This document shows, in pieces, positions 1 through 8,601 of a stretch of DNA of 64,000 bases (its first letter is position 1; the number at the start of each line of letters is the position of its first letter). The stretch lies in assembly GCF_003597675.1 (NCBI RefSeq), contig NZ_CP030827.1:868001-932000 (forward strand), read 5' to 3'. Origin of the DNA: Neorhizobium sp. NCHU2750 (GTDB lineage: Bacteria > Pseudomonadota > Alphaproteobacteria > Rhizobiales > Rhizobiaceae). The notes beneath the pieces are model-generated. The model saw nothing but the letters and a program-made list of their open reading frames with translations, was not told the origin of the DNA and ran no database searches. A program made the translations under genes and the position numbers.

Positions 1-573
1 GTAAAGCATCGTCGCGCCGACATTGGCATTGAGCGAGGCGATGGCGGTCAGCGGGCCGGGATGCGGCGGCACCATGCCATGCATCGAGGCGAGGGCGGCA
101 ATGACTGGCACGCCGACATAGACATAGGCCGATCCCTTGATGCTCGAATTCTGGTCGAGCTTGCGGGCAACGCTGAAGATCAGCGGCAACAGAACGACGA
201 GCCCGACCTCGAAAAACATCGGAATGCCGATGATGAAGGCAGCGCCCGCCATCGCCCATGGCAGCATGCGGGTCGAGGTTTTCGACAGGATCAGGTTGGA
301 AATGCTGTCGGTCACGCCGCCTGCCGCAAGGATCCGGCCGAGCATGGCGCCGAGCGCGACGACAAGCCCAACTGCGCCAAGCGTATTGCCGGCACCCGTC
401 TCGATCGACTTGATCAGCTTGTCGCCCGGCATGCCTGTCACCAGTCCGACGGCGATTGAGGTTATCAGCAGCGCCAAAAGCGGATGAAGCCGCACGCGCG
501 AGACGATCAGCATGACGAGGAAAAGCACGCTGGCGAGTGCGGCGCCAAGCAGCCAGATATCGGTGGAACTCAT
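1..573 (-). CDS. GntP-family gluconate:H+ symporter (partial, C-terminus beyond window)
   Basis: The minus strand is open from an ATG at 573 to the window edge, giving the first 191 residues. They form hydrophobic membrane segments with GntP-family signatures: a GGVTDSISN stretch, IPMFFEVGLVVLLPL (about residues 120-135) and VPPHPGPLTAIA near the cut end. The family imports gluconate or related sugar acids with protons across the inner membrane. A GGGAG Shine-Dalgarno lies about 6 nt before the ATG. The remaining membrane segments lie outside the window, so length and exact substrate cannot be judged. Confidence 0.85.
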   Translation of the reverse strand, partial: MSSTDIWLLGAALASVLFLVMLIVSRVRLHPLLALLITSIAVGLVTGMPGDKLIKSIETGAGNTLGAVGLVVALGAMLGRILAAGGVTDSISNLILSKTSTRMLPWAMAGAAFIIGIPMFFEVGLVVLLPLIFSVARKLDQNSSIKGSAYVYVGVPVIAALASMHGMVPPHPGPLTAIASLNANVGATMLY

Positions 574-808
574 GATTACTCCCGGGGGTATATGGCGGGC
601 TGCGGCAATCGCGATGGCTCCAGACACCAGGATTGCCGAAGGATAACCCGCAAGAAGCGGAGCCGGCTCGACTCCGACGAGGCAGGGCCTATCTAAAACG
701 CCTATATTTGCCGTTCGTCAATTGCTTGTGGATCGAGCGTGCCGATTGTCGCTTCCCGCTGTTTGTGTTTGCGACGGCTGCAGCTATGAAACGGCAGGGA
801 GGAAACCG

Positions 809-3754
809 ATGAATGAACGGGATCGGCTCGATGCCGTGGCGGCAGACGTCGTCAGGCCATTGAACCAGACGGAGGCAAAGGCCGCTCTGGCCGTGCTGAA
901 GGAAATCGGCGCGTCACAGCCATCCGTGGCCCGGATGCTGAAACAGCCTTCGGCCCTGAAGGAATTTCTCGTCGCGGCCTTCTCGCTCTCGCCCTATCTG
1001 CGCGACACCGCCGGCACCCATCCGGGTCTTGTCGCCGATGCCATCGCCCGGCCGATCGGACCGTGGTTGTCGGAGCTTGTCGAACAGGCACGTCAGAGTT
1101 GGCGGCCTGTCGGCGAAAGGATCCCGACCGAGGCCGAGTTGATGACTGCGCTGAGGACGGCCAAGCGAGCCTTCAGCTTCGTCCTCGCACTCGCCGATCT
1201 CGCCCGCATCTTCACCGCCGTCGACACGACGCGCTGGCTGAGCGACTTCGCCGAGGCCTCGGTTGCTGCGGCCATTGATCATCTGGCTCTCGCAGCCCAT
1301 CACGGCGGCAAGCTGACGCTTGTCGATGAGGCCGATCCAAGCCGCGGTTCGGGCCTGATCGTGCTCGGCATGGGCAAGCTCGGCGGACGCGAGCTCAACT
1401 ATTCCTCCGACATCGACATCGTCGTCTTCTACGATCCTGATGCAGGTATCCTTGCCGATCCGCTCGATGCGTCGGAGACCTATAGCCGGATGATGCGCCG
1501 GCTGGTGCGCATCCTGCAGGACCGCACCGCAGATGGCTATGTGTTCCGCACCGACCTGCGCCTGCGCCCCGATCCGGGCTCCACACCGCTTGCCGTCTCC
1601 GTCGATGCGGCGCTGATCTACTATGAGGGCAGGGGCCAGAACTGGGAACGCGCCGCCTTCATCAAGGCGCGGCCGGTGGCGGGCGATATCGAGGCCGGCG
1701 AGAATTTCCTCAGGCTCCTGACGCCCTTCGTCTTCCGCAAATATCTCGACTACGCGGCGATCGCCGATATTCATTCGATCAAGCGGCAGATCCATGTCCA
1801 CAAGGGGCACGGTGCCATTGCCGTCAAGGGTCATGACGTCAAGCTCGGCCGCGGCGGCATTCGCGAGATCGAGTTCTTCGCCCAGACTCAGCAGCTGATT
1901 GCTGGCGGCCGCATGCCGGCACTGCGCACGCGGCAGACGCAAGGAGCGCTGGAAGCGCTGGCGGAGGCGAAGTGGATCAAGCCGGAAATCGCCACGGCGC
2001 TCACCGAGGCCTACTGGTTCCTGCGCGATATCGAGCATCGCATCCAGATGGTGCATGACGAGCAGACCCACCGCCTGCCGGAGACCGATGCCGAATTGAA
2101 GCGCATCTCCTTCATGCTGGGCTATGCCGATCTGGCGCCCTTCTCGACGCGGCTGGAGGCCGTGCTGAAGACCGTCGAGCGTCGCTATTCGCGGCTGTTC
2201 GAGCAGGAGGAACACCTGTCGGGCGGTGCCGGCAACCTGGTCTTCACCGGCCAGAAGGACGATCCTGACACGCTGAAGACATTGGCGGAACTCGGCTTCG
2301 ACCGCCCGGCCGACATGTCGCGGATGATCCGCACCTGGCATTCCGGCCGCTACCGCGCCACCCAATCGGTCGAGGCGCGCGAGCGGCTGACGGAAATGAT
2401 GCCGGCTTTGCTGAAAGCTTTCGGCACCAGCCGCCGGGCCGACGAGGCGCTATTGCGCTTCGACAGCTTTCTGAAGGCTCTGCCGGCCGGCATCCAGCTT
2501 TTTTCGCTGATCGGCAACAATCCGCCGCTCCTGTCCTTGATCGTCACCATCATGGCCTCGGCGCCGCGGCTTGCCGATATCATTGCCTCGCGCCCGCATG
2601 TCTTCGACGGCATGCTCGATCCCGGCCTGATGGCCGAATTGCCGACGCGCGACTATCTGGCGAGACGGCTCGATACCTTCCTCTCCGGTTCCCGCCATTA
2701 TGAAGATCGCCTCGACCGGCTGCGCATCTTCGCCGCCGAGCAGCGTTTCCTCATCGGCGTCAGGTTGCTGACCGGAGCGATCTCCGGCGCCGATGCTGGC
2801 CGCGCCTTCACCCATCTGGCGGATCTCCTGATCGATGCCGCCCTGCAGGCGGTCGTCAGTGAGATCGAATCCGCCCACGGCCCCTATCCGGGCGGCCGGG
2901 TGGCGGTGATGGGCATGGGCAAGCTCGGCTCGTTCGAGCTGACCGCAGGCTCGGACGTCGACCTCATCCTTCTCTATGACTATGATGGCGATGCTGCGGA
3001 AAGTACGGGCCCCAAGCCGCTCGATCCGCAGCGCTATTTCACCCGCCTGACGCAGCGGCTGATCGCGGCTCTCTCCGCGCCGATGGCGGAAGGCGTGATC
3101 TTCGAAGTCGACCTTCGCCTTCGCCCCTCCGGCAACAAGGGCCCGGTCGCCACCCGCATCGGCGCCTTTGCCAAATACCAGCGCGAGGAAGCCTGGACCT
3201 GGGAACATATGGCCCTGACCCGCGCAAGGATGGTCTGCGGCGACGAAAGCCTCAAGGCCGAAGCGAAGGCGGTGATTTCGGACGTCCTGTCGGTCCGGGC
3301 CGATATCGGAAGGATCTCCGCCGACGTCATCGAGATGCGGGCCCTGATCGAGACGGAAAAGCCGCCTGTCGATATCTGGGACCTGAAGCTCGTGCCCGGC
3401 GGTCTGGTGGATATCGAATTCATCGCCCAGTATCTGCGCCTGATCGCACCGGCAAAGAATATTTCCGCCGACACCTACGGCTTGTCGACGGGCGAGGCAT
3501 TGAAGGCGCTGGGCGATAGTCTCATGGCGCCGGCCGATCTCGATACTTGCCTCGAAGCACTCGGGCTTTTCACCGAACTGTCGCAGATCATCCGCCTGTG
3601 TGTCGAAGGCACGTTCGACGCCGCCGATGTGCCCTCAGGCCTTGCTGAACGCATCTGCCGCGCCGGCGACTGCCCGGATATGGGCACGCTGGAAGGAGAG
3701 GTCAGGCGGCTGTCGGAGAAGGTTCGGGAAGTTTTCGGAAAGGTCGTGGGGTAA
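809..3754 (+). CDS. glnE: Bifunctional glutamine synthetase adenylyltransferase/deadenylylase
   Basis: This enzyme attaches AMP to, or removes it from, glutamine synthetase, tuning ammonia assimilation to nitrogen status under control of PII protein. The 981-residue length is usual for the family. Two nucleotidyltransferase domains are visible: the deadenylylation domain with GMGKLGGRELNYSSDID (about residues 187-205) and the adenylylation domain with GMGKLGSFELTAGSDVD (about 700-720). I chose the ATG at 809, preceded by GGGAGG, over an upstream in-frame TTG at 722 that would add 29 unconserved-looking residues. It converges on the histidine kinase gene downstream, with a palindromic mosaic element in between. 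Confidence 0.95.
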   Translation: MNERDRLDAVAADVVRPLNQTEAKAALAVLKEIGASQPSVARMLKQPSALKEFLVAAFSLSPYLRDTAGTHPGLVADAIARPIGPWLSELVEQARQSWRPVGERIPTEAELMTALRTAKRAFSFVLALADLARIFTAVDTTRWLSDFAEASVAAAIDHLALAAHHGGKLTLVDEADPSRGSGLIVLGMGKLGGRELNYSSDIDIVVFYDPDAGILADPLDASETYSRMMRRLVRILQDRTADGYVFRTDLRLRPDPGSTPLAVSVDAALIYYEGRGQNWERAAFIKARPVAGDIEAGENFLRLLTPFVFRKYLDYAAIADIHSIKRQIHVHKGHGAIAVKGHDVKLGRGGIREIEFFAQTQQLIAGGRMPALRTRQTQGALEALAEAKWIKPEIATALTEAYWFLRDIEHRIQMVHDEQTHRLPETDAELKRISFMLGYADLAPFSTRLEAVLKTVERRYSRLFEQEEHLSGGAGNLVFTGQKDDPDTLKTLAELGFDRPADMSRMIRTWHSGRYRATQSVEARERLTEMMPALLKAFGTSRRADEALLRFDSFLKALPAGIQLFSLIGNNPPLLSLIVTIMASAPRLADIIASRPHVFDGMLDPGLMAELPTRDYLARRLDTFLSGSRHYEDRLDRLRIFAAEQRFLIGVRLLTGAISGADAGRAFTHLADLLIDAALQAVVSEIESAHGPYPGGRVAVMGMGKLGSFELTAGSDVDLILLYDYDGDAAESTGPKPLDPQRYFTRLTQRLIAALSAPMAEGVIFEVDLRLRPSGNKGPVATRIGAFAKYQREEAWTWEHMALTRARMVCGDESLKAEAKAVISDVLSVRADIGRISADVIEMRALIETEKPPVDIWDLKLVPGGLVDIEFIAQYLRLIAPAKNISADTYGLSTGEALKALGDSLMAPADLDTCLEALGLFTELSQIIRLCVEGTFDAADVPSGLAERICRAGDCPDMGTLEGEVRRLSEKVREVFGKVVG

Positions 3755-3758
3755 GATT

Positions 3759-3939
3759 AGCCCCTCTCCAACAAAATCTAGCACTTAGCTTTGCTAAGAT
3801 GCTGATTTTGTAACCTCTCCCGCAGGGGGAGAGGGAATATCTGCTGCTGCCGCGGGCGCCTGTCTCTCCCCTTGCGGGAGAGAAAGCGATTTCAACATCT
3901 TAGCGTCAGCTAAGTGTTAGAAATCGCAAGAGAGGGGCT
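3759..3939. repeat. RIME-like palindromic mosaic element
   Basis: This 181-bp intergenic block is two inverted copies of a roughly 75-bp unit. Outer arms AGCCCCTCT (3759-3767) and AGAGGGGCT (3931-3939) pair. Each half holds an imperfect hairpin (3772-3810 and 3886-3927) containing CTTAGC/GCTAAG and a C-rich/G-rich hairpin (3814-3834 and 3864-3882). The architecture resembles the Rhizobium-specific intergenic mosaic elements. It lies between convergent genes, where it could also end transcription from both sides. Family assignment is from memory of the architecture, not from an alignment. Confidence 0.75.
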
Positions 3940-3968
3940 TTTCTGCGTCAGGAGTTCTCATTCCCTCT

Positions 3969-6335
3969 TCACGCCACCCTCTTGTGTGTTTCCGGTCGGC
4001 GTTGCTCGACGAAGGCGCGGTCGGGAATATGTAGCGACACGGCGGTACCCTTGCCCATCTTCGAGCGGATGCGCATCTTGCCGCCATGCAGCGCCACCAG
4101 CGAGCGGGAGATCGCAAGGCCGAGGCCGGAGCCGCCCTTGCTCTTGGCATACTGGCTCTGCACTTGTTCGAACGGCTGGCCGATCTTCGACAGCGCTTCT
4201 TTCGGAATGCCGATGCCGCTGTCGGCGATCGTCAGCATCAGGCCCTTTTCCAGCCGGCGCACGCGCAGTTCGATACTGCCGCCGGCATTGGTGAATTTCA
4301 CCGCGTTGGAGAGAAGATTGAGCATCACCTGCTTCAGCGCGCGGCGGTCGCCGATCATTTCCAGCGCCTCAGGCAGATGGTGGTGGATCGAGATGTTCTT
4401 CTCCTGTGCGGCAATCGCCGTCAGACGCAGGCTCTCCTCGACCAGCGGTGCCAGATCGACCAGCTCCGAATGGATGCGCATATGGCCAGCCTCGATCTTC
4501 GACATGTCGAGAATGTCGTTGATGACGTTGAGCAGATGCTTGCCGCTGTCGTGGATGTCCTTGGAATATTCGCCATACTTGGCCGAGCCGAGCGGACCGA
4601 ACATGTTGTTCATCAGGATTTCGGAGAAGCCGAGAATGGCGTTGAGCGGGGTGCGCAGCTCGTGGCTCATATTGGCGAGGAATTCCGACTTCGCCTTGTT
4701 GGCGGCCTCGGCGCGTTCCTTCTCTGCCTGGTAATTGGCATTGGCGACGGAAAGCTCGGCCTTCTGGCGTTCCAGCGTCTTCTGCGAGGCGGAAAGGTCG
4801 CCGATCGTTGCCATCAGCCGGCGCTCGCTGTGGCGCAGGCGGTCCTGGTGACGCTTCAACAGCGTGATGTCGGTGCCGACCGAAACCGTGCCGCCATCGC
4901 GGGTGCGGCGCTCGTTGATCTGCAGCCAGCGCTCGTCGGCAAGCTGCACTTCCGTCGTGCGGGAAAATCCACTTCCATCCGCATCGGCGACGCGGCGTTC
5001 GATCACCGGGCGGGCCGCCGCGGCATTGACCGTGGTCCGCTCCGTGCCCGGAACCAGAACATTGTCCGGCAATCCATAAGCCTGCTGGAAATGCGCGTTG
5101 CACATGACGAGCCGGTCGTTCTTGTCCCACAGCACGAAGGCTTCCTGCGTGCATTCGATGGCGTCGGCCAGCCGCTGGTCTGCCTCGGCATAACGCTGGG
5201 CCAGACGGTGCTGCTCGGTCACGTCCATGGCAATCCCGATCACATGCACCCGGCCGGCGGAGTTGCGGATCACCTGGGCGCGGGCGCGCATCCAGACATA
5301 GTGGCCGGCCGCATGGCGCATGCGGAACACCTGATCGACCTGCTTGGCATTGCCGCGGCCGATGGCACGCGCCAGCGCATAGATATTGCCGTCCGACGGA
5401 TGCATCATCCGGGCCGCATCGGCAAACGAAATGATGCTGCCGGCCGGCGGCAGGCCGAGCATTTCATACATTGACCCCGACCAGAAAAGCCGGCGGTTGG
5501 TAACGTCGAAATCCCAGAGCCCGCAGCGCCCGCGCGACAGCGCCGCCTCGATCCTCAGGTTCGATTCGAAGAATGTCTCGTCCGCATCGCGGGCCCGCTT
5601 CACCTGCGTGTAATAGGCATAGAGGATGACGAGAAGAACCGCCGAGATGCCGGTGAAGATCGTCACGTTGAGCGACACTTCGCTGCGCATGAACTCGTCC
5701 GCCGTCGCCAGCGAATGGGCCGTCACGATCAGCGCGCCATTGTCGCCGACCGGCAGGATCGAGGCATAATGGGCAATATCGCCGAGATAGGTTTCGATCA
5801 CGCCGCCGGTATCCCCGAAGCGGCGGATGGTGGCGGTTTCGGGCAGAAGCGAGGCGAGGCGGTGGCCGATATAGGGAGCGGCCTGCTTGGAGCCGCCGAA
5901 GATCACGCCCGCGCTGTTGACCAGGAGGGTGAACGATCCATGCGCCTCGGAATCGGACGGCAGGAATGCGGAAAGGCGGGCTTCGGCGGCGCTGCGGTCG
6001 CCGGCGGTAAACAAGGCATCCTGACCGGAAAAGACCGCCTTGGCCGCTGCGGCCATCACGGCGGTCGACCGGCGCGCCTCGTCCTGCATCCGGCCATGTT
6101 CGCCCATGATGCCGAGAATGCGCGACGCGGCAACGACGATCAGGAAGGCGATGATCAGCAGCGGGATCGCGCGCTTGAGGATCAGTTCCAGACGGGAGGG
6201 CTGATGCAGAACAGGCTTGGCCGCCATCGACGGTTCGCCGGAAACCGCTCTTTTCAGAGCCGTTACTTTCGGAAATTTAAGGCACAGTTTAGCGCCGGCC
6301 GCGGTGACCCGCTGCACATCCGAGATCGTGTTCAT
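3969..6335 (-). CDS. PAS-domain sensor histidine kinase, PleC/DivJ type (probable PleC)
   Basis: The 788-residue membrane kinase has two N-terminal membrane segments (about residues 50-75 and 220-242) bracketing a periplasmic sensor region. Two PAS domains follow (about 260-370 and 390-500). A HisKA dimerisation domain with SHELRTPLNAILGFSEIL (phospho-accepting His near 557) and an HATPase domain with DSGIGIP and GSGLGLAIS complete it. The sequence after the H-box, with FGPLG and NDILDMSKIEAG, is typical of the PleC/DivJ/PdhS kinases that control DivK and the CtrA cell-cycle circuit in alphaproteobacteria. Assignment to PleC rather than a paralogue is inference. The start follows a GAGGGAC ribosome-binding site. 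Confidence 0.8.
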   Translation of the reverse strand: MNTISDVQRVTAAGAKLCLKFPKVTALKRAVSGEPSMAAKPVLHQPSRLELILKRAIPLLIIAFLIVVAASRILGIMGEHGRMQDEARRSTAVMAAAAKAVFSGQDALFTAGDRSAAEARLSAFLPSDSEAHGSFTLLVNSAGVIFGGSKQAAPYIGHRLASLLPETATIRRFGDTGGVIETYLGDIAHYASILPVGDNGALIVTAHSLATADEFMRSEVSLNVTIFTGISAVLLVILYAYYTQVKRARDADETFFESNLRIEAALSRGRCGLWDFDVTNRRLFWSGSMYEMLGLPPAGSIISFADAARMMHPSDGNIYALARAIGRGNAKQVDQVFRMRHAAGHYVWMRARAQVIRNSAGRVHVIGIAMDVTEQHRLAQRYAEADQRLADAIECTQEAFVLWDKNDRLVMCNAHFQQAYGLPDNVLVPGTERTTVNAAAARPVIERRVADADGSGFSRTTEVQLADERWLQINERRTRDGGTVSVGTDITLLKRHQDRLRHSERRLMATIGDLSASQKTLERQKAELSVANANYQAEKERAEAANKAKSEFLANMSHELRTPLNAILGFSEILMNNMFGPLGSAKYGEYSKDIHDSGKHLLNVINDILDMSKIEAGHMRIHSELVDLAPLVEESLRLTAIAAQEKNISIHHHLPEALEMIGDRRALKQVMLNLLSNAVKFTNAGGSIELRVRRLEKGLMLTIADSGIGIPKEALSKIGQPFEQVQSQYAKSKGGSGLGLAISRSLVALHGGKMRIRSKMGKGTAVSLHIPDRAFVEQRRPETHKRVA

Positions 6336-6616
6336 CTAGTCCCTCATGGATGATTCGGTGCGCCGCCCGCCCGAATCTGCCCTAATGAATCATAGAGTGA
6401 TTCTTCGTGTCCAGAGGCTTGGTAATATTTCGTTAACCATATGAAAAAGGCTGCATTTCAGGCCTTTTGAAGAGGCAAATCACCGCCTCGTGCCGGCAAA
6501 ATCCGGATGCCAGATTTGTCGTCGCGTCAAGCAACCTGTGCTGAAATGTGTCAATTGTGGCAAAAAACATCAGCCCTGCGGACCGCGCCAAAAGACCTTG
6601 CGCGGCCCGTGGAGTG

Positions 6617-7807
6617 TCATGCGCGAACCGCGCCACCCCTGGCCGTCGCCATCGATAGGGTGGCAAGCGAAATCATCACCACACCATAGATATAGGCAGT
6701 GGTCGTCAACCCGATCGCAGGCGCGGCAAAGCCCGCAATGATCGCCGGCACCGCAAAGGCGAGATAGCTCTCTATGAGAAAGGCGGCGAAGAGCTCGGCC
6801 CGCTCATGCGGCTCGGCGAGCGGCAGGAGGATGCGCAGGATATTGGAGAAGACCGCGCCGAAGCCCAGCCCCGCCAGCGCCGTGCCGGCAAACAACACGC
6901 CGACGGCCTGCAGATGAATGCCCGATAGCGTGATGGCGACACCGGCAATCAGCGCCGTCGTGCCGTTGAACAGCACCCGTTGAGGCGAAAATGTGCGGAA
7001 GATCAGCACCGAGGCCGTGCCGCTCAGCATCAGGGTTGCAACCACTGCAGCGCCGACAAAGGGCGAGGCGATGCCGGTTGCGATCGTCACAAGGCTCGGC
7101 ATCAGCGACAGGTAGAGGCCGCCGAGCGACCATGCGGCGACATTGACCGGCGTCATGCGCAGGAGCGTCGCACGGGCCTGCCGCGGTACGCTGACATGCG
7201 GGCGAAGTGCGGTAAGCGCGCCGGGGCGGGGCGAGATCGTCTCCGGCATCAGCGCCAGCGCGACAATCGCCATGCTCGTCAGCGCCAGAAGCACGATATA
7301 GACGAGCTGTGTCGGGTAGGGCGCATAGCTGACCAGCACGCCGCCGAGCAGCGAACCGATGGTCAGGCCGAGAAAGGCGGTGATGCCGTTCAGCAGCGGC
7401 GCCCGTGCCTTGTCCGTGTCGAGGATCGTCGCACCGAATGTCGGAAAGGCGATGCCGGTGGCAAAGCCCTGGATGATCCGGGCCGCAAGCAGCATCGTGC
7501 CGGATGAGGCATAGATGAAGACGACCATGGCAACGGCATTGATGATGAGCGCCAGAAGCATCAGCGGGCGCCGGCCGAGAAAGTCGGAAAGCCCGCCGAA
7601 GGTCAGCAGCGCTGCCAGAAGCGCGAAGGCGTAGGATCCGAAGATCACCGTGATCATGCCGGGCGTCAGGTGGAAGGTCTGCTGGTAGAGATGGTAGATC
7701 GGTGTCGGCGCGCTGCTGCAGGCCAGCATCATCACCGCACCGAGAAAACTGAACACCGTCATGCGGGAAATGCCGGAGCCAGCCGGGGATGCGACAGGAT
7801 TGCTCAT
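6617..7807 (-). CDS. MFS transporter, drug-efflux-like
   Basis: This 396-residue protein has the hydrophobic pattern of a 12-segment major facilitator. The loop 2-3 signature GGLSDFLGRRPLM (about residues 75-87) marks the family, and length is normal for DHA1 exporters. It starts at 7807 after AAGGTGATATC. The gene is divergent from a TetR-type regulator gene, and the shared 208-bp intergenic region carries two 21-bp dyads, the nearer only 11 nt from the start codon. The arrangement suggests a small-molecule exporter repressed by the neighbour and induced by its ligand. The substrate is not readable from sequence. Confidence 0.85.
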   Translation of the reverse strand: MSNPVASPAGSGISRMTVFSFLGAVMMLACSSAPTPIYHLYQQTFHLTPGMITVIFGSYAFALLAALLTFGGLSDFLGRRPLMLLALIINAVAMVVFIYASSGTMLLAARIIQGFATGIAFPTFGATILDTDKARAPLLNGITAFLGLTIGSLLGGVLVSYAPYPTQLVYIVLLALTSMAIVALALMPETISPRPGALTALRPHVSVPRQARATLLRMTPVNVAAWSLGGLYLSLMPSLVTIATGIASPFVGAAVVATLMLSGTASVLIFRTFSPQRVLFNGTTALIAGVAITLSGIHLQAVGVLFAGTALAGLGFGAVFSNILRILLPLAEPHERAELFAAFLIESYLAFAVPAIIAGFAAPAIGLTTTAYIYGVVMISLATLSMATARGGAVRA

Positions 7808-7817
7808 GATATCACCT

Positions 7818-7838
7818 TAACGCAAATTATTAGCGTTA
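7818..7838. promoter_or_regulatory. Operator-like dyad 1 (TetR/MFS intergenic)
   Basis: A 21-bp near-perfect inverted repeat has arms TAACGCAAAT and ATTAGCGTTA (9 of 10 positions pair) around a central T. It lies immediately upstream of the MFS gene start, where a bound repressor would block transcription. A related dyad lies 46 bp away. Confidence 0.7.
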
Positions 7839-7863
7839 GTGGCATATAGTTGCGATTGCGATC

Positions 7864-7884
7864 TAATGCAATATATTTGCGTTA
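7864..7884. promoter_or_regulatory. Operator-like dyad 2 (TetR/MFS intergenic)
   Basis: A second 21-bp dyad has arms TAATGCAATA and ATTTGCGTTA (7 of 10 positions pair). Its right arm repeats the TTTGCGTTA element of dyad 1. Two related sites in one divergent promoter region fit a dimeric TetR-family repressor controlling both genes. Confidence 0.6.
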
Positions 7885-8015
7885 AGGCGCATCGAGAAGA
7901 TTTGCATTCGCCTTTTATCGGCGAGCTGTGAAAAAGACGGCGCGGACAGGGCGCCTCATCGCGGCGATGATGCTCCTAGACTAAGATCGCGGACCGGCAG
8001 GTCCGGCAGGAGACT

Positions 8016-8585
8016 ATGATGGCAAGGGAAATGTTGCGTCAGGGTGGGCGCAGTGCGCGTATCCAGACGGCAGTCCATGAGACGGTACGCGAGCTTCTGA
8101 AAACGGTCGATCGCAGCGCCATCACGGTGCCGATGATCGCCGAAAAGGCGGGCGTCACGCCATCGACCATCTATCGCCGTTGGGGCGATATCGGCGATCT
8201 TCTGGCCGATGTCGCACTCGCCCATATGCGGCCGATCTCGCAACCCGCGGATACCGGTGCCATGCGCACCGATATCGAGACCTTCATCGTCGAATATGCC
8301 GAGGAAATGTCGTCGCGTCTCGGCCGCGAAATGCTGCAGGATATTGTCGGCAGCTCCTCGGGCGGTGGTGCGGCGGAGCGCTGCTGCCACTACACGATCC
8401 ATCACCTCGAAACCCTGCGCGACAGGGCCGAGCAGAGGGGAGAGGCGGTATTCGACGTGGATGCGGCCATGGACAAGCTGGTGGCGCCGATCGTCTACCA
8501 CATCATGTTCCGCGATCGCGACGTGACGCCCGACTATTGCCGGGCGCTGATTTCGGAATTTCTGGAGGAGCGCGCCGGCAACTGA
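8016..8585 (+). CDS. TetR/AcrR-family transcriptional regulator
   Basis: The 189-residue protein has an N-terminal helix-turn-helix of TetR type, with ITVPMIAEKAGVTPSTIYRRW at about residues 36-56. The C-terminal ligand-binding part is larger and poorly conserved. It probably represses the divergent MFS transporter gene and itself through the two dyads at 7818-7884. AGGAG at 8008-8012 serves either of two adjacent ATGs (8016 or 8019), and the second has the better spacing. The gene converges on pepN with only 16 bp between stop codons. Confidence 0.85.
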   Translation: MMAREMLRQGGRSARIQTAVHETVRELLKTVDRSAITVPMIAEKAGVTPSTIYRRWGDIGDLLADVALAHMRPISQPADTGAMRTDIETFIVEYAEEMSSRLGREMLQDIVGSSSGGGAAERCCHYTIHHLETLRDRAEQRGEAVFDVDAAMDKLVAPIVYHIMFRDRDVTPDYCRALISEFLEERAGN

Positions 8586-8601
8586 TTGCCGGCAGGAGCG
8601 C

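Noticed and set aside
914..2365. 483-codon open frame on the strand opposite glnE
   Set aside because: It is fully antisense to a certain gene. High-GC third positions keep the opposite frame open, and its product (rich in His, Arg, Gln and Asp) has no domain-like pattern.
3771..3927. Element between glnE and the kinase read as a simple bidirectional terminator
   Set aside because: Its length and the inverted duplication of a whole 75-bp unit exceed what a terminator needs. It is better described as a mosaic repeat that may also terminate.
6433..6666. 77-codon minus-strand ORF between the kinase and MFS genes
   Set aside because: It overlaps the end of the MFS gene out of frame, has no SD and looks non-coding.
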